This document shows positions 42,395 through 51,371 of a DNA stretch of 64,000 nt, piece after piece (the stretch's first letter is position 1; each line of letters begins with the position of its first letter). Position numbers and translations under genes: made by a program. The DNA is taken from the NCBI RefSeq assembly GCF_050278625.1, contig NZ_JBNNTI010000002.1:62001-126000 (forward strand), in the 5' to 3' direction. Source of the stretch: Viridibacillus sp050278625. Its GTDB lineage: Bacteria > Bacillota > Bacilli > Bacillales_A > Planococcaceae. The notes below the pieces were generated by a model, which worked only from the letters and a program-made list of their open reading frames with translations, did no database searches and was not told where the DNA came from.

Positions 42395-42967
42395 TTATTT
42401 CCAGTGATGTATTTGTCCATATTCCATTTCAATTGCAATAGTTGCTTCTGCTACAAACCATTGATGAATACGACCAAGCCATTGTTGATAAAGTCTAACT
42501 TCGTAACTAGTTGAAATGGGCTCATCTAGTACCTCATTAGAGACGACAACAATCGGTACATTTTTTTCACGTAATGCATGAACCGTATTTTGCATCGCTA
42601 TAAATTTACGTTCGATACATCCCTCTACTTGAAAACAACACACACCAGTTTCATAACCGTCATAAAATTCGTTCGTTAACCATGTAGTCACACAATCCCA
42701 TAATATCGCGTCACCTTCAGTTATTTTAGAGAGAATCTTGGAAAATTCAGTTGGTTGCTCTATTGTCGTCCACTGTTGTCCAGCTCGATCATTTTGGTGT
42801 CTGGTAATTCTTTGCTTCATTTCATCATCAAACGGTACACCTGTTGCAACATAAACAAGTCTTTTTTTAGGCATAGTTGACGCTAAATTTTCCAGGCATT
42901 TTTCTGCATATGCACTTTTCCCACTACGCACCCCACCAGTTATAAAGACGAGTTCGCTTGAAACCAA
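42395..42967 (-). CDS. cobU: Adenosylcobinamide kinase / guanylyltransferase
   Basis: CobU phosphorylates adenosylcobinamide and adds GMP to give adenosylcobinamide-GDP. The 190-residue protein has the P-loop FITGGVRSGKSAYAEK (about 7-22), VYVATGVPFDDEMKQRI with the family Ala-Thr, HQNDRAGQQWTTIEQP and WDCVTTWLTNEF. The start chosen is TTG at 42965-42967, eight bases after GGAGGAG; the frame upstream overlaps cobD and does not look like CobU. It overlaps the 3' end of cobD by 28 bases. The C-terminal part diverges somewhat from the usual VSNEVG motif (VSNEVLDEP). Confidence 0.88.
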   Translation of the reverse strand: MVSSELVFITGGVRSGKSAYAEKCLENLASTMPKKRLVYVATGVPFDDEMKQRITRHQNDRAGQQWTTIEQPTEFSKILSKITEGDAILWDCVTTWLTNEFYDGYETGVCCFQVEGCIERKFIAMQNTVHALREKNVPIVVVSNEVLDEPISTSYEVRLYQQWLGRIHQWFVAEATIAIEMEYGQIHHWK

Positions 42968-44034
42968 TGCGTCATCTCCTCCTCTAATTGATCCATTGCC
43001 TTCTGTGTCTTCATACCTACGCGGAACCATGTACCTTCCATACCGATAAAATTCTCTGTATGTCGCAGTACTATGCCTTTCTCAAGCATATAAATAAAGA
43101 AATTTTGTGACTGGGCAATATCGGGTAATTGAAAGCTCACATAATTTGTGACACTGTTCGTAACAACACAATGATTTCTTCGCAAAAAGGCTTGGAAACG
43201 CGTACGCATTTTTTCAGCATAGTCACAAGCCTGTTGACGGAAAACATCTTCTTCCTTACTTAAACATCGTGCTCCTATTTCTGCTGCTATACCATTAATA
43301 TGCCAATGAGATGCAAGTTTCCGTATTGCACTCGATATCTCAGGTGCGGCTACCATATAGCCAAGGCGTATACCTGCAATTGCGTACATTTTCGTCATTG
43401 AACGGACAATGATCAACTGCGGATTTCCCTTTACTGATTGTATAAAAGATGCACGCTCATCAACAAAATCTATAAAGGCTTCGTCTAAAACAATGCTACA
43501 ATTAGACTCTTTTGCAAATGCAATTAACTGATGTAACTCTTCTTTTGAAGGTAATACACCAGTTGGATTATTAGGGGTACATAGATATAGTACATCTGCA
43601 TTTTGCATTGTTTGTTGAAGTTCGTCTAATGGTAACTTCCAATTAACGAGATCTTCACAAATTGCACGCTGTATTTCTACACCATTTTCTTTTAATGTCG
43701 CTTCATACTCTGAAAAAGTCGGATGTAAAATAATTGCATTATTTCCCCGGAAATATGTCGCAAGTAATGAGAATATTTCTGCCGCACCATTTCCTAAAAC
43801 GATGTTTTCTGTAGAAATGTCGTGATATTTAGCAACAGCAGATAGAAATGGCTCACCTTCAGGATCCGGGTAGCTTTGTAATAATTGCAAGTAATCGATC
43901 CATTCATTTTTGATAAAATCCGGCGCACCAGATGGATTTACATTTTCACTAAAGTCTAATATATCAGCAGGCGGTTGAATGCCCAGTTGTGTATATAAAC
44001 GATATGGATTAGCCCCATGATTAGGTAATAACAA
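42940..44034 (-). CDS. cobD: Threonine-phosphate decarboxylase
   Basis: CobD is a PLP enzyme that makes (R)-1-aminopropan-2-ol phosphate, the linker of the nucleotide loop. The 364-residue protein belongs to the histidinol-phosphate aminotransferase group: ILDFSENVNPSGAP near the N terminus, TPNNPTGVLP, the Asp of VLDEAFIDF, and the PLP lysine in RSMTKMYAIAGIRLGY (about 217-232). Location between cbiB and cobU makes CobD more likely than HisC. It overlaps the end of cbiB by 14 bases. Confidence 0.9.
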   Translation of the reverse strand: MLLPNHGANPYRLYTQLGIQPPADILDFSENVNPSGAPDFIKNEWIDYLQLLQSYPDPEGEPFLSAVAKYHDISTENIVLGNGAAEIFSLLATYFRGNNAIILHPTFSEYEATLKENGVEIQRAICEDLVNWKLPLDELQQTMQNADVLYLCTPNNPTGVLPSKEELHQLIAFAKESNCSIVLDEAFIDFVDERASFIQSVKGNPQLIIVRSMTKMYAIAGIRLGYMVAAPEISSAIRKLASHWHINGIAAEIGARCLSKEEDVFRQQACDYAEKMRTRFQAFLRRNHCVVTNSVTNYVSFQLPDIAQSQNFFIYMLEKGIVLRHTENFIGMEGTWFRVGMKTQKAMDQLEEEMTHWFQANSSL

Positions 44035-44977
44035 CGAAAACCCCTCCTAAAATGACCATCAGTAGCCAAAATAATATAGTTACAACTTGCATCTGTTTAA
44101 TCGAACGTATAATATGCTGTGGTACAAGTTCCATATGGCCCTCACCCATTTTCGCACGATTCGATATAACCCCTTTATAGCTATTCACACCACCAAGCTG
44201 AATACCTAATTGATGAGCTGTAGCCGCCTCGAGCCAGCCACTATTTGGACTTGGGTGTTTCTTCGCATCGCTTAGCCACCCTTTCATGCGGTACGTAAAT
44301 GGTTTTCTACTTTCATTTTTCGTTCCTAGTAAAAGCAGTAAACCTGTGATTCTACTTGGCACATAATTTAACACGTCATCCGTATGTGCAGCGACATATC
44401 CAAAATCGGCGAAGCGCTCATTTTTGTAAGCGACCATTGAATCAAGCGTATTAACCGCCTTATACATCCATAGACCAGTTCCACCAAATAAAAACGCCCA
44501 AAAGAGAGGTGCTGTTACACCATCACTCGTATTTTCAGATACTGTTTCTACTACACCTCTCGTTACTTCCGGTACGGATAAATGCTCCGTATCACGCCCT
44601 ACAATCCAAGATAATTTCACACGTGCTTCCTGTAATTCACCTGATACGAGGGGATTGTATACTTCAAGTGCTGCTTGTTTTAGACTTTTCCCTGCTAAAC
44701 CTACAGCTATTAATATCGATTCTACAAAAATACCTAGAATAATATTGAGAGAATATGCAGTATAAATTATCGCGAATGTAACTGCTGTTGTTAATCCAAC
44801 AACGATTAAGACAAGAATAAAACCTTTTGATTTACGATGTTTACCATTATTTAAACATTCTGTTAGTTTAGCAATCAAATTACCAATCCATCGAACAGGG
44901 TGTGGCATTTTGGGAGGGTCACCTATTAACCAATCTAAGGTAATTCCAATAGTACAAGCAATAATATGTGCTAACAT
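44021..44977 (-). CDS. cbiB: Adenosylcobinamide-phosphate synthase
   Basis: CbiB is the membrane enzyme that amidates adenosylcobyric acid with aminopropanol phosphate. The 318-residue protein has several membrane helices and the family motifs DWLIGDPPKMPHPVRWIG (about 15-32), IVGRDTEHLSVPEV, VETVSENTSDGVTAPLFW and YKAVNTLDSMVAYKNE. The start ATG 44975-44977 lies one base after the stop of the btuD-cbiZ gene (TAAAATG); a longer frame would overlap that gene by 70 bases. Cobyric acid for this step is supplied by CbiZ. Confidence 0.94.
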   Translation of the reverse strand: MLAHIIACTIGITLDWLIGDPPKMPHPVRWIGNLIAKLTECLNNGKHRKSKGFILVLIVVGLTTAVTFAIIYTAYSLNIILGIFVESILIAVGLAGKSLKQAALEVYNPLVSGELQEARVKLSWIVGRDTEHLSVPEVTRGVVETVSENTSDGVTAPLFWAFLFGGTGLWMYKAVNTLDSMVAYKNERFADFGYVAAHTDDVLNYVPSRITGLLLLLGTKNESRKPFTYRMKGWLSDAKKHPSPNSGWLEAATAHQLGIQLGGVNSYKGVISNRAKMGEGHMELVPQHIIRSIKQMQVVTILFWLLMVILGGVFVVIT

Positions 44978-44978
44978 T

Positions 44979-46451
44979 TTATAACCATCCCTTGGCACGT
45001 TTGTATTCTTGTAGTGCTGTAACTGTCGTTTCATAAACCCCATGACCAATCAGCTTGCCAATATCTGTGATAGGGCCAGCGTATTCCATGAACGTACCAT
45101 TTTGTGTCGCGGCAATTAATAGGCTATCAGTTGATGTACCTGTTGCAATCGTATGTGATATTGGATCCATGATTTCCTCTTGCTGCATTGCTTTTACCTT
45201 TGCTTCAGTAGCTGTTATCATTGCTTGCATAAAGGACTCTTCCGTTAATTTCCCGTTAATGATGACCCAAGTATTGATCGTTCCTATATACGGTTTACTT
45301 ACTCTTTCATGCGCCTTTGAAACATCCACTGCATTTCCAACACCGGCGGTCACAGCAACAATAATACTTCCAATAGAGCTTGAAAACTCGCGAATAACTA
45401 CATACTTAGTTGCAACTGCCGTCATCATGGCCACTGTATTAGAAGGCATAAAATTATGTTGTTCTAGATAACTTTTTAACTCCTCATGGGCATCTGCACA
45501 CATATAACTCAAATCGACTGCACGATTGACAAAAGATTGGAACCAACCAAAACCTGCATTATGAACAGCTGAGGATACGGTTTTTAAAGGAAATTCCGTA
45601 CGAAGTTCAACAAATTCATCTCTTACTTTGAATTGTTCTTTAGTTACTACATATGATTCACGTTCATCAATAGCGGTTGGCATTAATGTAACTTGTGGCT
45701 TTGGCAATTCTGGATGCGGATAGCTTGAAACGCGTGTATTATATACTTCTAAAATTTGTTGTTCTTTCAACACTTCATGTGGTTCACCAATAGCCTTAAC
45801 ATGCCCATTCTCCATTAACAACAGCTGATCACAATATAGTGAAGCTAAATTCATATCATGAAAAACAGAGATAACTGTTAAGCCATTTTGTACTGCTTCA
45901 AGACGAATCATATCTAGTAGTTGGCGTTGATGTGCAATATCTAAATGATTCGTTGGTTCGTCTAAAAGTAAGATACCGGCTTGCTGAGCAAGTGCTTGGG
46001 CTACAAATGTACGTTGTTGCTCCCCACCTGATAAAAACTCGAGATTTGTATGTTCATAGTAATCCACACCGGTTTGATTCATAGCTTTTTTCACTGCGTG
46101 TTCATCTTGTTCTGACCATGTTGAAAACCAACTATTTTGATGTGGATAGCGACCTAAAGCTATCGTCTCACGTACTGTATGTGAAAAGGAATGGGCATGA
46201 AGCTGAGGTAATACAGCCATTTTGCGCGCAAATTCCTTCGGTGAGAAGTTTTTAATGTTTTGTTCCTCGATAAGTACTTGACCGGTTGTTGAAGGCAAGA
46301 TACCACTAATCACTTTTAATAACGTGGATTTACCACTACCATTAGGTCCTAATACACCAAGAATTTCACCCTTCTTCACGGTAAACGAAACGTCTTGTAC
46401 TATTGGCCTGGTAGCATCATAGCCTCCAGTAACATTTTCTACAGTAAGCAT
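44979..46451 (-). CDS. btuD-cbiZ: Fusion of cobamide ABC transporter ATPase and adenosylcobinamide amidohydrolase (BtuD-CbiZ)
   Basis: This 490-residue protein joins two activities. Residues about 1-250 are an ABC ATPase: Walker A LGPNGSGKSTLLK, signature LSGGEQQRTFVAQAL, Walker B ILLLDEPTNHLD. Residues about 280-490 are CbiZ: VSSAVHNAGFGWFQSFVNRA, VTAGVGNAVDVS, and GTSTDSLLIAATQ with YAGPITDIGKLIG. CbiZ cleaves the aminopropanol arm of adenosylcobinamide to give cobyric acid, so foreign corrinoids can be remodelled. The fusion places cleavage at the import pump. It lies two bases after btuC. Confidence 0.93.
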   Translation of the reverse strand: MLTVENVTGGYDATRPIVQDVSFTVKKGEILGVLGPNGSGKSTLLKVISGILPSTTGQVLIEEQNIKNFSPKEFARKMAVLPQLHAHSFSHTVRETIALGRYPHQNSWFSTWSEQDEHAVKKAMNQTGVDYYEHTNLEFLSGGEQQRTFVAQALAQQAGILLLDEPTNHLDIAHQRQLLDMIRLEAVQNGLTVISVFHDMNLASLYCDQLLLMENGHVKAIGEPHEVLKEQQILEVYNTRVSSYPHPELPKPQVTLMPTAIDERESYVVTKEQFKVRDEFVELRTEFPLKTVSSAVHNAGFGWFQSFVNRAVDLSYMCADAHEELKSYLEQHNFMPSNTVAMMTAVATKYVVIREFSSSIGSIIVAVTAGVGNAVDVSKAHERVSKPYIGTINTWVIINGKLTEESFMQAMITATEAKVKAMQQEEIMDPISHTIATGTSTDSLLIAATQNGTFMEYAGPITDIGKLIGHGVYETTVTALQEYKRAKGWL

Positions 46452-46453
46452 AA

Positions 46454-47449
46454 TTACGCACCCTTCGTTCTTCTTTGTCGGAAAAAGATATATGAAAATA
46501 CTGGCGCTCCAATAAATGCAGTAATAACACCAATTGGTAACTCTGTTGGTGCAATAATCGTTCGGGCAAATAAATCACAAACAATTAGTAAAGATGCTCC
46601 ATTTAAAAACGATAACGGTAACAAGTGTCGGTGATCTGCACCAAATAAAAGACGTGTCATATGTGGTACAACAAGTCCTACAAAGCCAATTGTGCCAGAC
46701 ACTGCTACTGCAGCACCTGTTAACATAGATCCACCAATTAGTATAAGCATTTTACTTTTCTTCACATCAACACCAAGATACTTCGCACGTTCTTCTCCAA
46801 ATAACATAGCATTTAATTCACGACGGTTTAGCCATAATAAAAATGAGCCGATGAGTACAAATGGCCACACCATTTTGACATATGGCCACCCACGCATTGA
46901 AACGCTCCCCATAAGCCAGCCAATGATTTGGCGTAACTCATCTCCTGTTAAAGCGATTAATAAAGAAATAACCGAACCCAAAAATGAACTAACGATTATA
47001 CCTGTTAAAATCAGTGTTTCCATCTTCAACGTACGATCGACTAAACGTGCAAAAGCCATTACACCCATCATCGCCAATATGGCCCCTAGCATGCTGAAGA
47101 CTGGTAATGTATATATACCTAAAATAGGGGTCGAAATGCCGAAAAAGAGCGTCACCACAGCACCTACTGAGGCACCGGATGACACTCCTAACGTATACGG
47201 ATCGGCGAGTGGATTTTTCAGCAATCCTTGGAAAGCCGCACCAGCGATTGCTAGTGAAGCACCTACTAATCCTGCAAGCACAACACGCGGCATTCGTATT
47301 TTCCACAAAATATTCGTCGCTGTTGGATCCGCTGCCGTGTTCCATAACGTACTAATTGGTACTTTAACAGAACCAATTGATACACCTAACCAAATACTAA
47401 CGATTAAAATCACAAAGGCTATGGTGTATCCTATAATGGTTTTCTTCAC
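46454..47449 (-). CDS. btuC: Cobamide ABC transporter permease
   Basis: A 331-residue permease of the FecCD/BtuC family with about ten membrane helices. Motifs include LAGLVGASLAIAGAAFQGLL and the coupling-helix region GTIGFVGLVVPHMTRLL (about 253-269). It overlaps btuF by four bases and is followed by btuD-cbiZ. The family also transports iron siderophores; the riboswitch and operon point to corrinoids. Confidence 0.92.
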   Translation of the reverse strand: MKKTIIGYTIAFVILIVSIWLGVSIGSVKVPISTLWNTAADPTATNILWKIRMPRVVLAGLVGASLAIAGAAFQGLLKNPLADPYTLGVSSGASVGAVVTLFFGISTPILGIYTLPVFSMLGAILAMMGVMAFARLVDRTLKMETLILTGIIVSSFLGSVISLLIALTGDELRQIIGWLMGSVSMRGWPYVKMVWPFVLIGSFLLWLNRRELNAMLFGEERAKYLGVDVKKSKMLILIGGSMLTGAAVAVSGTIGFVGLVVPHMTRLLFGADHRHLLPLSFLNGASLLIVCDLFARTIIAPTELPIGVITAFIGAPVFSYIFFRQRRTKGA

Positions 47450-48399
47450 TCAAAAGCCTCTGGATATACTGCTTTTGCAATGACCTCTAATCCTTCAGCA
47501 AGACGAGGACCTGTACGGCTTGTTAAGTTCGCATCAACTTGAACAACTTCATCATTTTTAACAGCTGTGATACTATCGAATCCTTGGCGTTTTTTCACTT
47601 TCTCGACAATATTTTTTAGGTTGTATTTCACAATAATTGTATCTGGATTACGTTTCACAATTTCTTCAGGGTCAATTTGGAACCAACCTGTTTGATCTGC
47701 TGTGACGTTTTTAATATTAGCTAGATCAAACAATTCTTGCATAAATGTATCTTTACCTGCAGTGTAAATATTAGGTTCATCTGATGTTTCGACGAATGCT
47801 GATTTTTGTTTTACATCTTTCACTTTTGCTTGTACTTCTTTTACTTTTGCTTTCATATCATCAGTAATCTTCTTAGCCTCATCCGCTTTACCAGTAATGT
47901 GGCCAATTTGTTCAATTGTTGAATATGTTTCATCAAAATTCTTAGCGTTTTTTACAACGAAAACTTTTAAACCAGCATCACGTAATTGTTGAAGACCTGC
48001 TTCAGAAGTACCTAAAAGTGTTTCGTGTGCAAAAACAACTTCTGGATTTAAGCTAATAATTTTCTCGGCGTTAAATTCCATCTCACCGATTTTTTCTTTT
48101 TTCGTTGCCGCTTTAGGATAATCATCATTATCCGATACAGCAGTAATTTCTTTTTCTAATCCTAACGCGAAAAGAATTTCTGTGTTACTTGGTACCAAAG
48201 TAATAATGCTCTTTGGTGCTTCTGTAAATTTCACATCATTGCCAAGTGCATCAGTCTCTGTTAATGGATACCCTGCTACCTGTTGCTCTGTCGCTGGCTC
48301 ACTATTTTCCTTTTTCTTTGTATCCTCCGTTTGGCCACAGCCTACTAACACGCCTAGTGCTAAAACGAACACTAAACAAAATTGCCATATTCTCTTCAT
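47446..48399 (-). CDS. btuF: Cobamide-binding lipoprotein
   Basis: A 317-residue substrate-binding protein of ABC type III. The signal peptide ends in the lipobox LGVLVGC (Cys21), so it is anchored to the outer face of the membrane. The mature part has SIITLVPSNTEILFALGL (about 64-81), two lobes joined by a rigid helix, and FVETSDEPNIYTAGKDTFMQ. It is the first gene after the cobalamin riboswitch, preceded by AAAGGAGGA. Corrinoid specificity follows from context. Confidence 0.92.
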   Translation of the reverse strand: MKRIWQFCLVFVLALGVLVGCGQTEDTKKKENSEPATEQQVAGYPLTETDALGNDVKFTEAPKSIITLVPSNTEILFALGLEKEITAVSDNDDYPKAATKKEKIGEMEFNAEKIISLNPEVVFAHETLLGTSEAGLQQLRDAGLKVFVVKNAKNFDETYSTIEQIGHITGKADEAKKITDDMKAKVKEVQAKVKDVKQKSAFVETSDEPNIYTAGKDTFMQELFDLANIKNVTADQTGWFQIDPEEIVKRNPDTIIVKYNLKNIVEKVKKRQGFDSITAVKNDEVVQVDANLTSRTGPRLAEGLEVIAKAVYPEAFE

Positions 48400-48419
48400 T
48401 TACTTTTCCTCCTTTTTCA

Positions 48420-48450
48420 TAAAAAAAATCCCTCGTTTTACGACGAGAGA
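48420..48450 (-). terminator. Riboswitch expression-platform terminator
   Basis: On the minus strand ATCTCTCGT pairs with ACGAGGGAT (plus 48427-48435 and 48442-48450; one G-T pair), followed by a run of eight T. It lies between the aptamer and btuF, so ligand binding would cause transcription termination. Confidence 0.9.
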
Positions 48451-48539
48451 TACGATGACAGTGGATATATACATAGCAGTACTGATACTGCACTTTTACT
48501 GACACCATTTCTATCCGCGTAGTTCTAATTGGTAGTCTC

Positions 48540-48706
48540 CATGTTGGTAGGTCTCCTGGCTCGTGATCACAGCTTACCGCGCCTTCCCAAAGCGCTAGGC
48601 TTCAGTGACAGATTACGACTTGCTCACACTTACAGTGGCGGGACCGCGTCGGATTTCCACCGACTTCCCTTTTCTCTTTACATAATCTAAGTAAAGAACC
48701 AGCATG
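48540..48706 (-). ncRNA. Cobalamin riboswitch
   Basis: The transcribed strand contains the conserved B12 aptamer segments in order: GGGAAGTCGGTGGAAATCCG, then CGGTCCCGCCACTGT, and the 3' box AGCCAGGAGACCTACC. The outer helix P1 is formed by CATGCTGGT (plus 48698-48706) with ACCAACATG (48540-48548). It controls the twelve-gene cobamide operon starting with btuF, with a terminator as output. Confidence 0.97.
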
Positions 48707-48742
48707 TATCACAATATACAATTTTTTATTACATCGTGTTCA

Positions 48743-48771
48743 ATTATACAGAAAATTAAATACTTGTCCAA
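48743..48771 (-). promoter_or_regulatory. Promoter of the cobamide operon
   Basis: TTGGAC (minus, 48766-48771) and TATAAT (48743-48748) are separated by 17 bases. It lies about 35 bases upstream of the riboswitch. Confidence 0.85.
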
Positions 48772-48944
48772 GTTGTTTCAAATAGGGGTGGTAGAATTAT
48801 GAGAACTACCTACTTGAAGTTTTCTATTATTTTCGTTTTTATTATTTATTTTAAAAGTAAAAATGAATTGAATGATTTTAGCTATTTTATCCTTAATTTG
48901 AGCAATTTCATTTCATTTTTCTCCTTAATCTGTCTTTATTTAAT

Positions 48945-48984
48945 CAAAAAGACTATTCTTCACTGAAATAGTGAGGAATAGTCT
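48945..48984 (-). terminator. Rho-independent terminator of argS
   Basis: AGACTATTC (48950-48958) and GAATAGTCT (48976-48984) form the stem, with TTTTT on the minus strand. It lies about 70 bases after argS. The remaining sequence 48772-48944 is AT-rich without recognised content. Confidence 0.85.
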
Positions 48985-49053
48985 AATTTGTAAGCGTCCA
49001 TTAAACCCTACAGCAATTTCTGCAGAAGAAGATAGATGGGGCTCCTTCAGTAA

Positions 49054-50721
49054 TTACATTTTTTCAGGTGCTGATACGCCAATTAGTTTTAGTGCATTGG
49101 CGATTGTTGTACGAACTGCTGTGATTAGAGCTAAACGAGCTGCTGAGCGCTCTTTGTTGTCAGCATCTAATACTTTTTCAGCATTGTAGAAGCTGTGGAA
49201 AGTTGCTGCTAGTTCTTGAATGTAGTTAGTAATACGGTGTGGTGTACGATTCTTTGCAGCATCCGCAACAACTTGTGGGAAGTCCCCTACTTTTTTCAAG
49301 ACATCAATTTCTTTCTCTGCATTAAGAAGATTTAAATGTTCTTCAGAAGCAGCTAAACCTTGTTCTTTTGCTTGGCGTAAAATTGAAGAAATACGAGCAT
49401 GTGCATATTGTGCATAGTATACAGGGTTTTCGTTTGATTGCTTAACAGCTAAGTCAAGGTCAAAGTCCATATGAGAATCACCAGCACGCATTGCAAAGTT
49501 GTAACGAACTGCGTCTAAACCTACTTCTTCAACAAGCTCACGTAAAGTAACCGCGTTACCTGTACGTTTACTCATTTTCACTTTTTCGCCGTCTTTCATT
49601 AAGTTCACCATTTGGATGATCTCAACTTCTAACGTATCTCGATCATACCCAAGTGCTTCGATTGCAGCTTTCATACGCGGGATATAACCATGGTGGTCAG
49701 CTCCCCAGATGTTGATTAGCTTAGTAAAACCACGTTGGATTTTATCTTCATGGTACGAAATATCAGGTGTTAAATATGTGTATGAGCCATCATTCTTTAT
49801 AAGTACTCGATCTTTGTCATCACCAAATGTAGTAGAGCGGAACCAAGTAGCGCCTTCTTCTTCAAATACATGACCATTTGCACGTAATTTTTCTAGAGCA
49901 GTTTCAACTTTACCTGATTTATAAAGTGATGTCTCAGAATACCAAACGTCAAAGTCTACACGGAAGTTTGCTAAATCATTTTGTAATTTACCAAGTTCCA
50001 ATTTCAAACCATGTTCACGGAAAAATTCAAAGCGGTCTTCATCTGGTTTACTTAGGATAGAGTCACCAAACTCAGTAGCTAGTTTACCTGCGATATCAAT
50101 AATATCTTGTCCATGATAACCATCTTCAGGCATAGTAGCTTCTAAGCCTAAAGATTGTTTGTAGCGCGCTTCTAAAGATGCTGCTAAGTTATTGATTTGA
50201 TTCCCCGCATCATTGATGTAGTATTCACGTGAGACATCATATCCTGCAAAATCTAAAACGTTACATAGTGAATCTCCTACAGATGCTCCTCGTGCATGTC
50301 CTAAATGAAGGTCACCAGTTGGGTTAGCTGATACAAATTCCACTTGTACTTTTTCATTGGCACCAGCCTGTGAACGCCCATATTCTGTACCTTGTGCTAA
50401 AACAGTTGTGATAACTTCTGCTAGGTAGTCTTTACGTAGCACAATATTCATAAAACCAGGACCTGCGATGTCGATTTTCTCGATAGCAGTACCTGTTGTA
50501 TCAAGATTTTCAATAATGGCTTCAGCGATCGTACGAGGTGGCTTTTTCGCTAATTTTGTAAGTTGCATAGCAATATTAGTTGCATAATCGCCATTCGCCT
50601 TATCCTTTGGTGTTTCTAAGTGTACGTTCAGTGTTGATGTATCTTCTAAAAGACCTGCTTTAGTTACTGCTGCAAGAAGCGCTTCTTTAATCGCATGTTG
50701 CACTTGTTCTACTGCGTTCAT
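49054..50721 (-). CDS. argS: Arginyl-tRNA synthetase
   Basis: ArgS charges tRNA-Arg. The 555-residue class I enzyme has the N-terminal arginyl additional domain (about 1-90), the HIGH-type motif PTGDLHLGHARGASVGD (about 130-146), KMSKRTGNAVTLRELVE (about 364-380) and the C-terminal helical anticodon domain. Its ATG shares one base with the stop of ywiB (TAATG), so translation is coupled. No T-box leader was found upstream. Confidence 0.97.
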   Translation of the reverse strand: MNAVEQVQHAIKEALLAAVTKAGLLEDTSTLNVHLETPKDKANGDYATNIAMQLTKLAKKPPRTIAEAIIENLDTTGTAIEKIDIAGPGFMNIVLRKDYLAEVITTVLAQGTEYGRSQAGANEKVQVEFVSANPTGDLHLGHARGASVGDSLCNVLDFAGYDVSREYYINDAGNQINNLAASLEARYKQSLGLEATMPEDGYHGQDIIDIAGKLATEFGDSILSKPDEDRFEFFREHGLKLELGKLQNDLANFRVDFDVWYSETSLYKSGKVETALEKLRANGHVFEEEGATWFRSTTFGDDKDRVLIKNDGSYTYLTPDISYHEDKIQRGFTKLINIWGADHHGYIPRMKAAIEALGYDRDTLEVEIIQMVNLMKDGEKVKMSKRTGNAVTLRELVEEVGLDAVRYNFAMRAGDSHMDFDLDLAVKQSNENPVYYAQYAHARISSILRQAKEQGLAASEEHLNLLNAEKEIDVLKKVGDFPQVVADAAKNRTPHRITNYIQELAATFHSFYNAEKVLDADNKERSAARLALITAVRTTIANALKLIGVSAPEKM

Positions 50722-51158
50722 TATTTTCCCTCCGAGTAATTAATTTCTAAAGTATAATCGCCTACTGATTGTCCACCAACGATTAGATCATAGTTTAAAT
50801 AGAATCGTCCGCTCATTTTACTTTCATGCGGTTCGAATTGCATCTCCTTCGTATACGTCACGATTGGTAATGCACCGTATTCACTATCATAATGACCGTT
50901 TTGTTCATGATTAAGTAAAAATGGCATACGCATTTTCACATCACCATTTCGTAGAATAACGGCCTCATTATTACCGAATTTTAAAGTTGAACGAATATGT
51001 TTATCTTCTTGAACTTCTTCATATTGTAAGTACGTTTGGTCCCTTTTTTGAACTATCGTACCTTCTGACCAAAGCTCATAAGTTTCAGCTTCTCCTTCAG
51101 ATTGTCGAATTGTCGTTTTTAACTTTAATTTTACGGGTGCTTTAAGTTCACTAGTCAT
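50721..51158 (-). CDS. ywiB: YwiB family protein (DUF1934)
   Basis: A 145-residue protein of unknown function found next to argS in Bacillales. It looks like a small beta-barrel of calycin type: VKLKLKTTIRQ, ETYELWSEGTIVQKR, TLKFGNNEAVILRNGDVKMR, FYLNYDLIVGGQSVGDYTL. The start ATG 51156-51158 follows CGGAGG by nine bases; an in-frame extension of 23 codons upstream has no support. It overlaps argS by one base. Confidence 0.88.
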   Translation of the reverse strand: MTSELKAPVKLKLKTTIRQSEGEAETYELWSEGTIVQKRDQTYLQYEEVQEDKHIRSTLKFGNNEAVILRNGDVKMRMPFLLNHEQNGHYDSEYGALPIVTYTKEMQFEPHESKMSGRFYLNYDLIVGGQSVGDYTLEINYSEGK

Positions 51159-51332
51159 ACTTATGGGCCTCCGTTTCATTCTTAATATAACCTTCTTATT
51201 ATAGGTTAGATTCGCTTGTTTTTTCAAGGTGCAAGTAAATTTTGGAGGTATCTTTAAAACTTAACGATACAACTAACTTTTGTCGTTTTCTAGGGGAAAC
51301 GCAATTTTTTTCATTTTCCTTGCAAAATTGAA

Positions 51333-51341
51333 TGTTATAAT
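51333..51341 (+). promoter_or_regulatory. Extended -10 promoter of the diguanylate cyclase gene
   Basis: TGTTATAATGG contains TGnTATAAT at 51333-51341, about 30 bases before the start codon. The -35 region is poor, which is common for extended -10 promoters. Confidence 0.6.
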
Positions 51342-51371
51342 GGAGGGATAAAATGGTAGGAGAGAATCTAA

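Noticed and set aside
48302..48508. Minus-strand frame in the riboswitch expression platform
   Set aside because: It spans the terminator and the btuF ribosome binding site and has no homology.
51159..51260. T-box leader for argS
   Set aside because: No T-box sequence or specifier structure is visible and argS is translationally coupled to ywiB.
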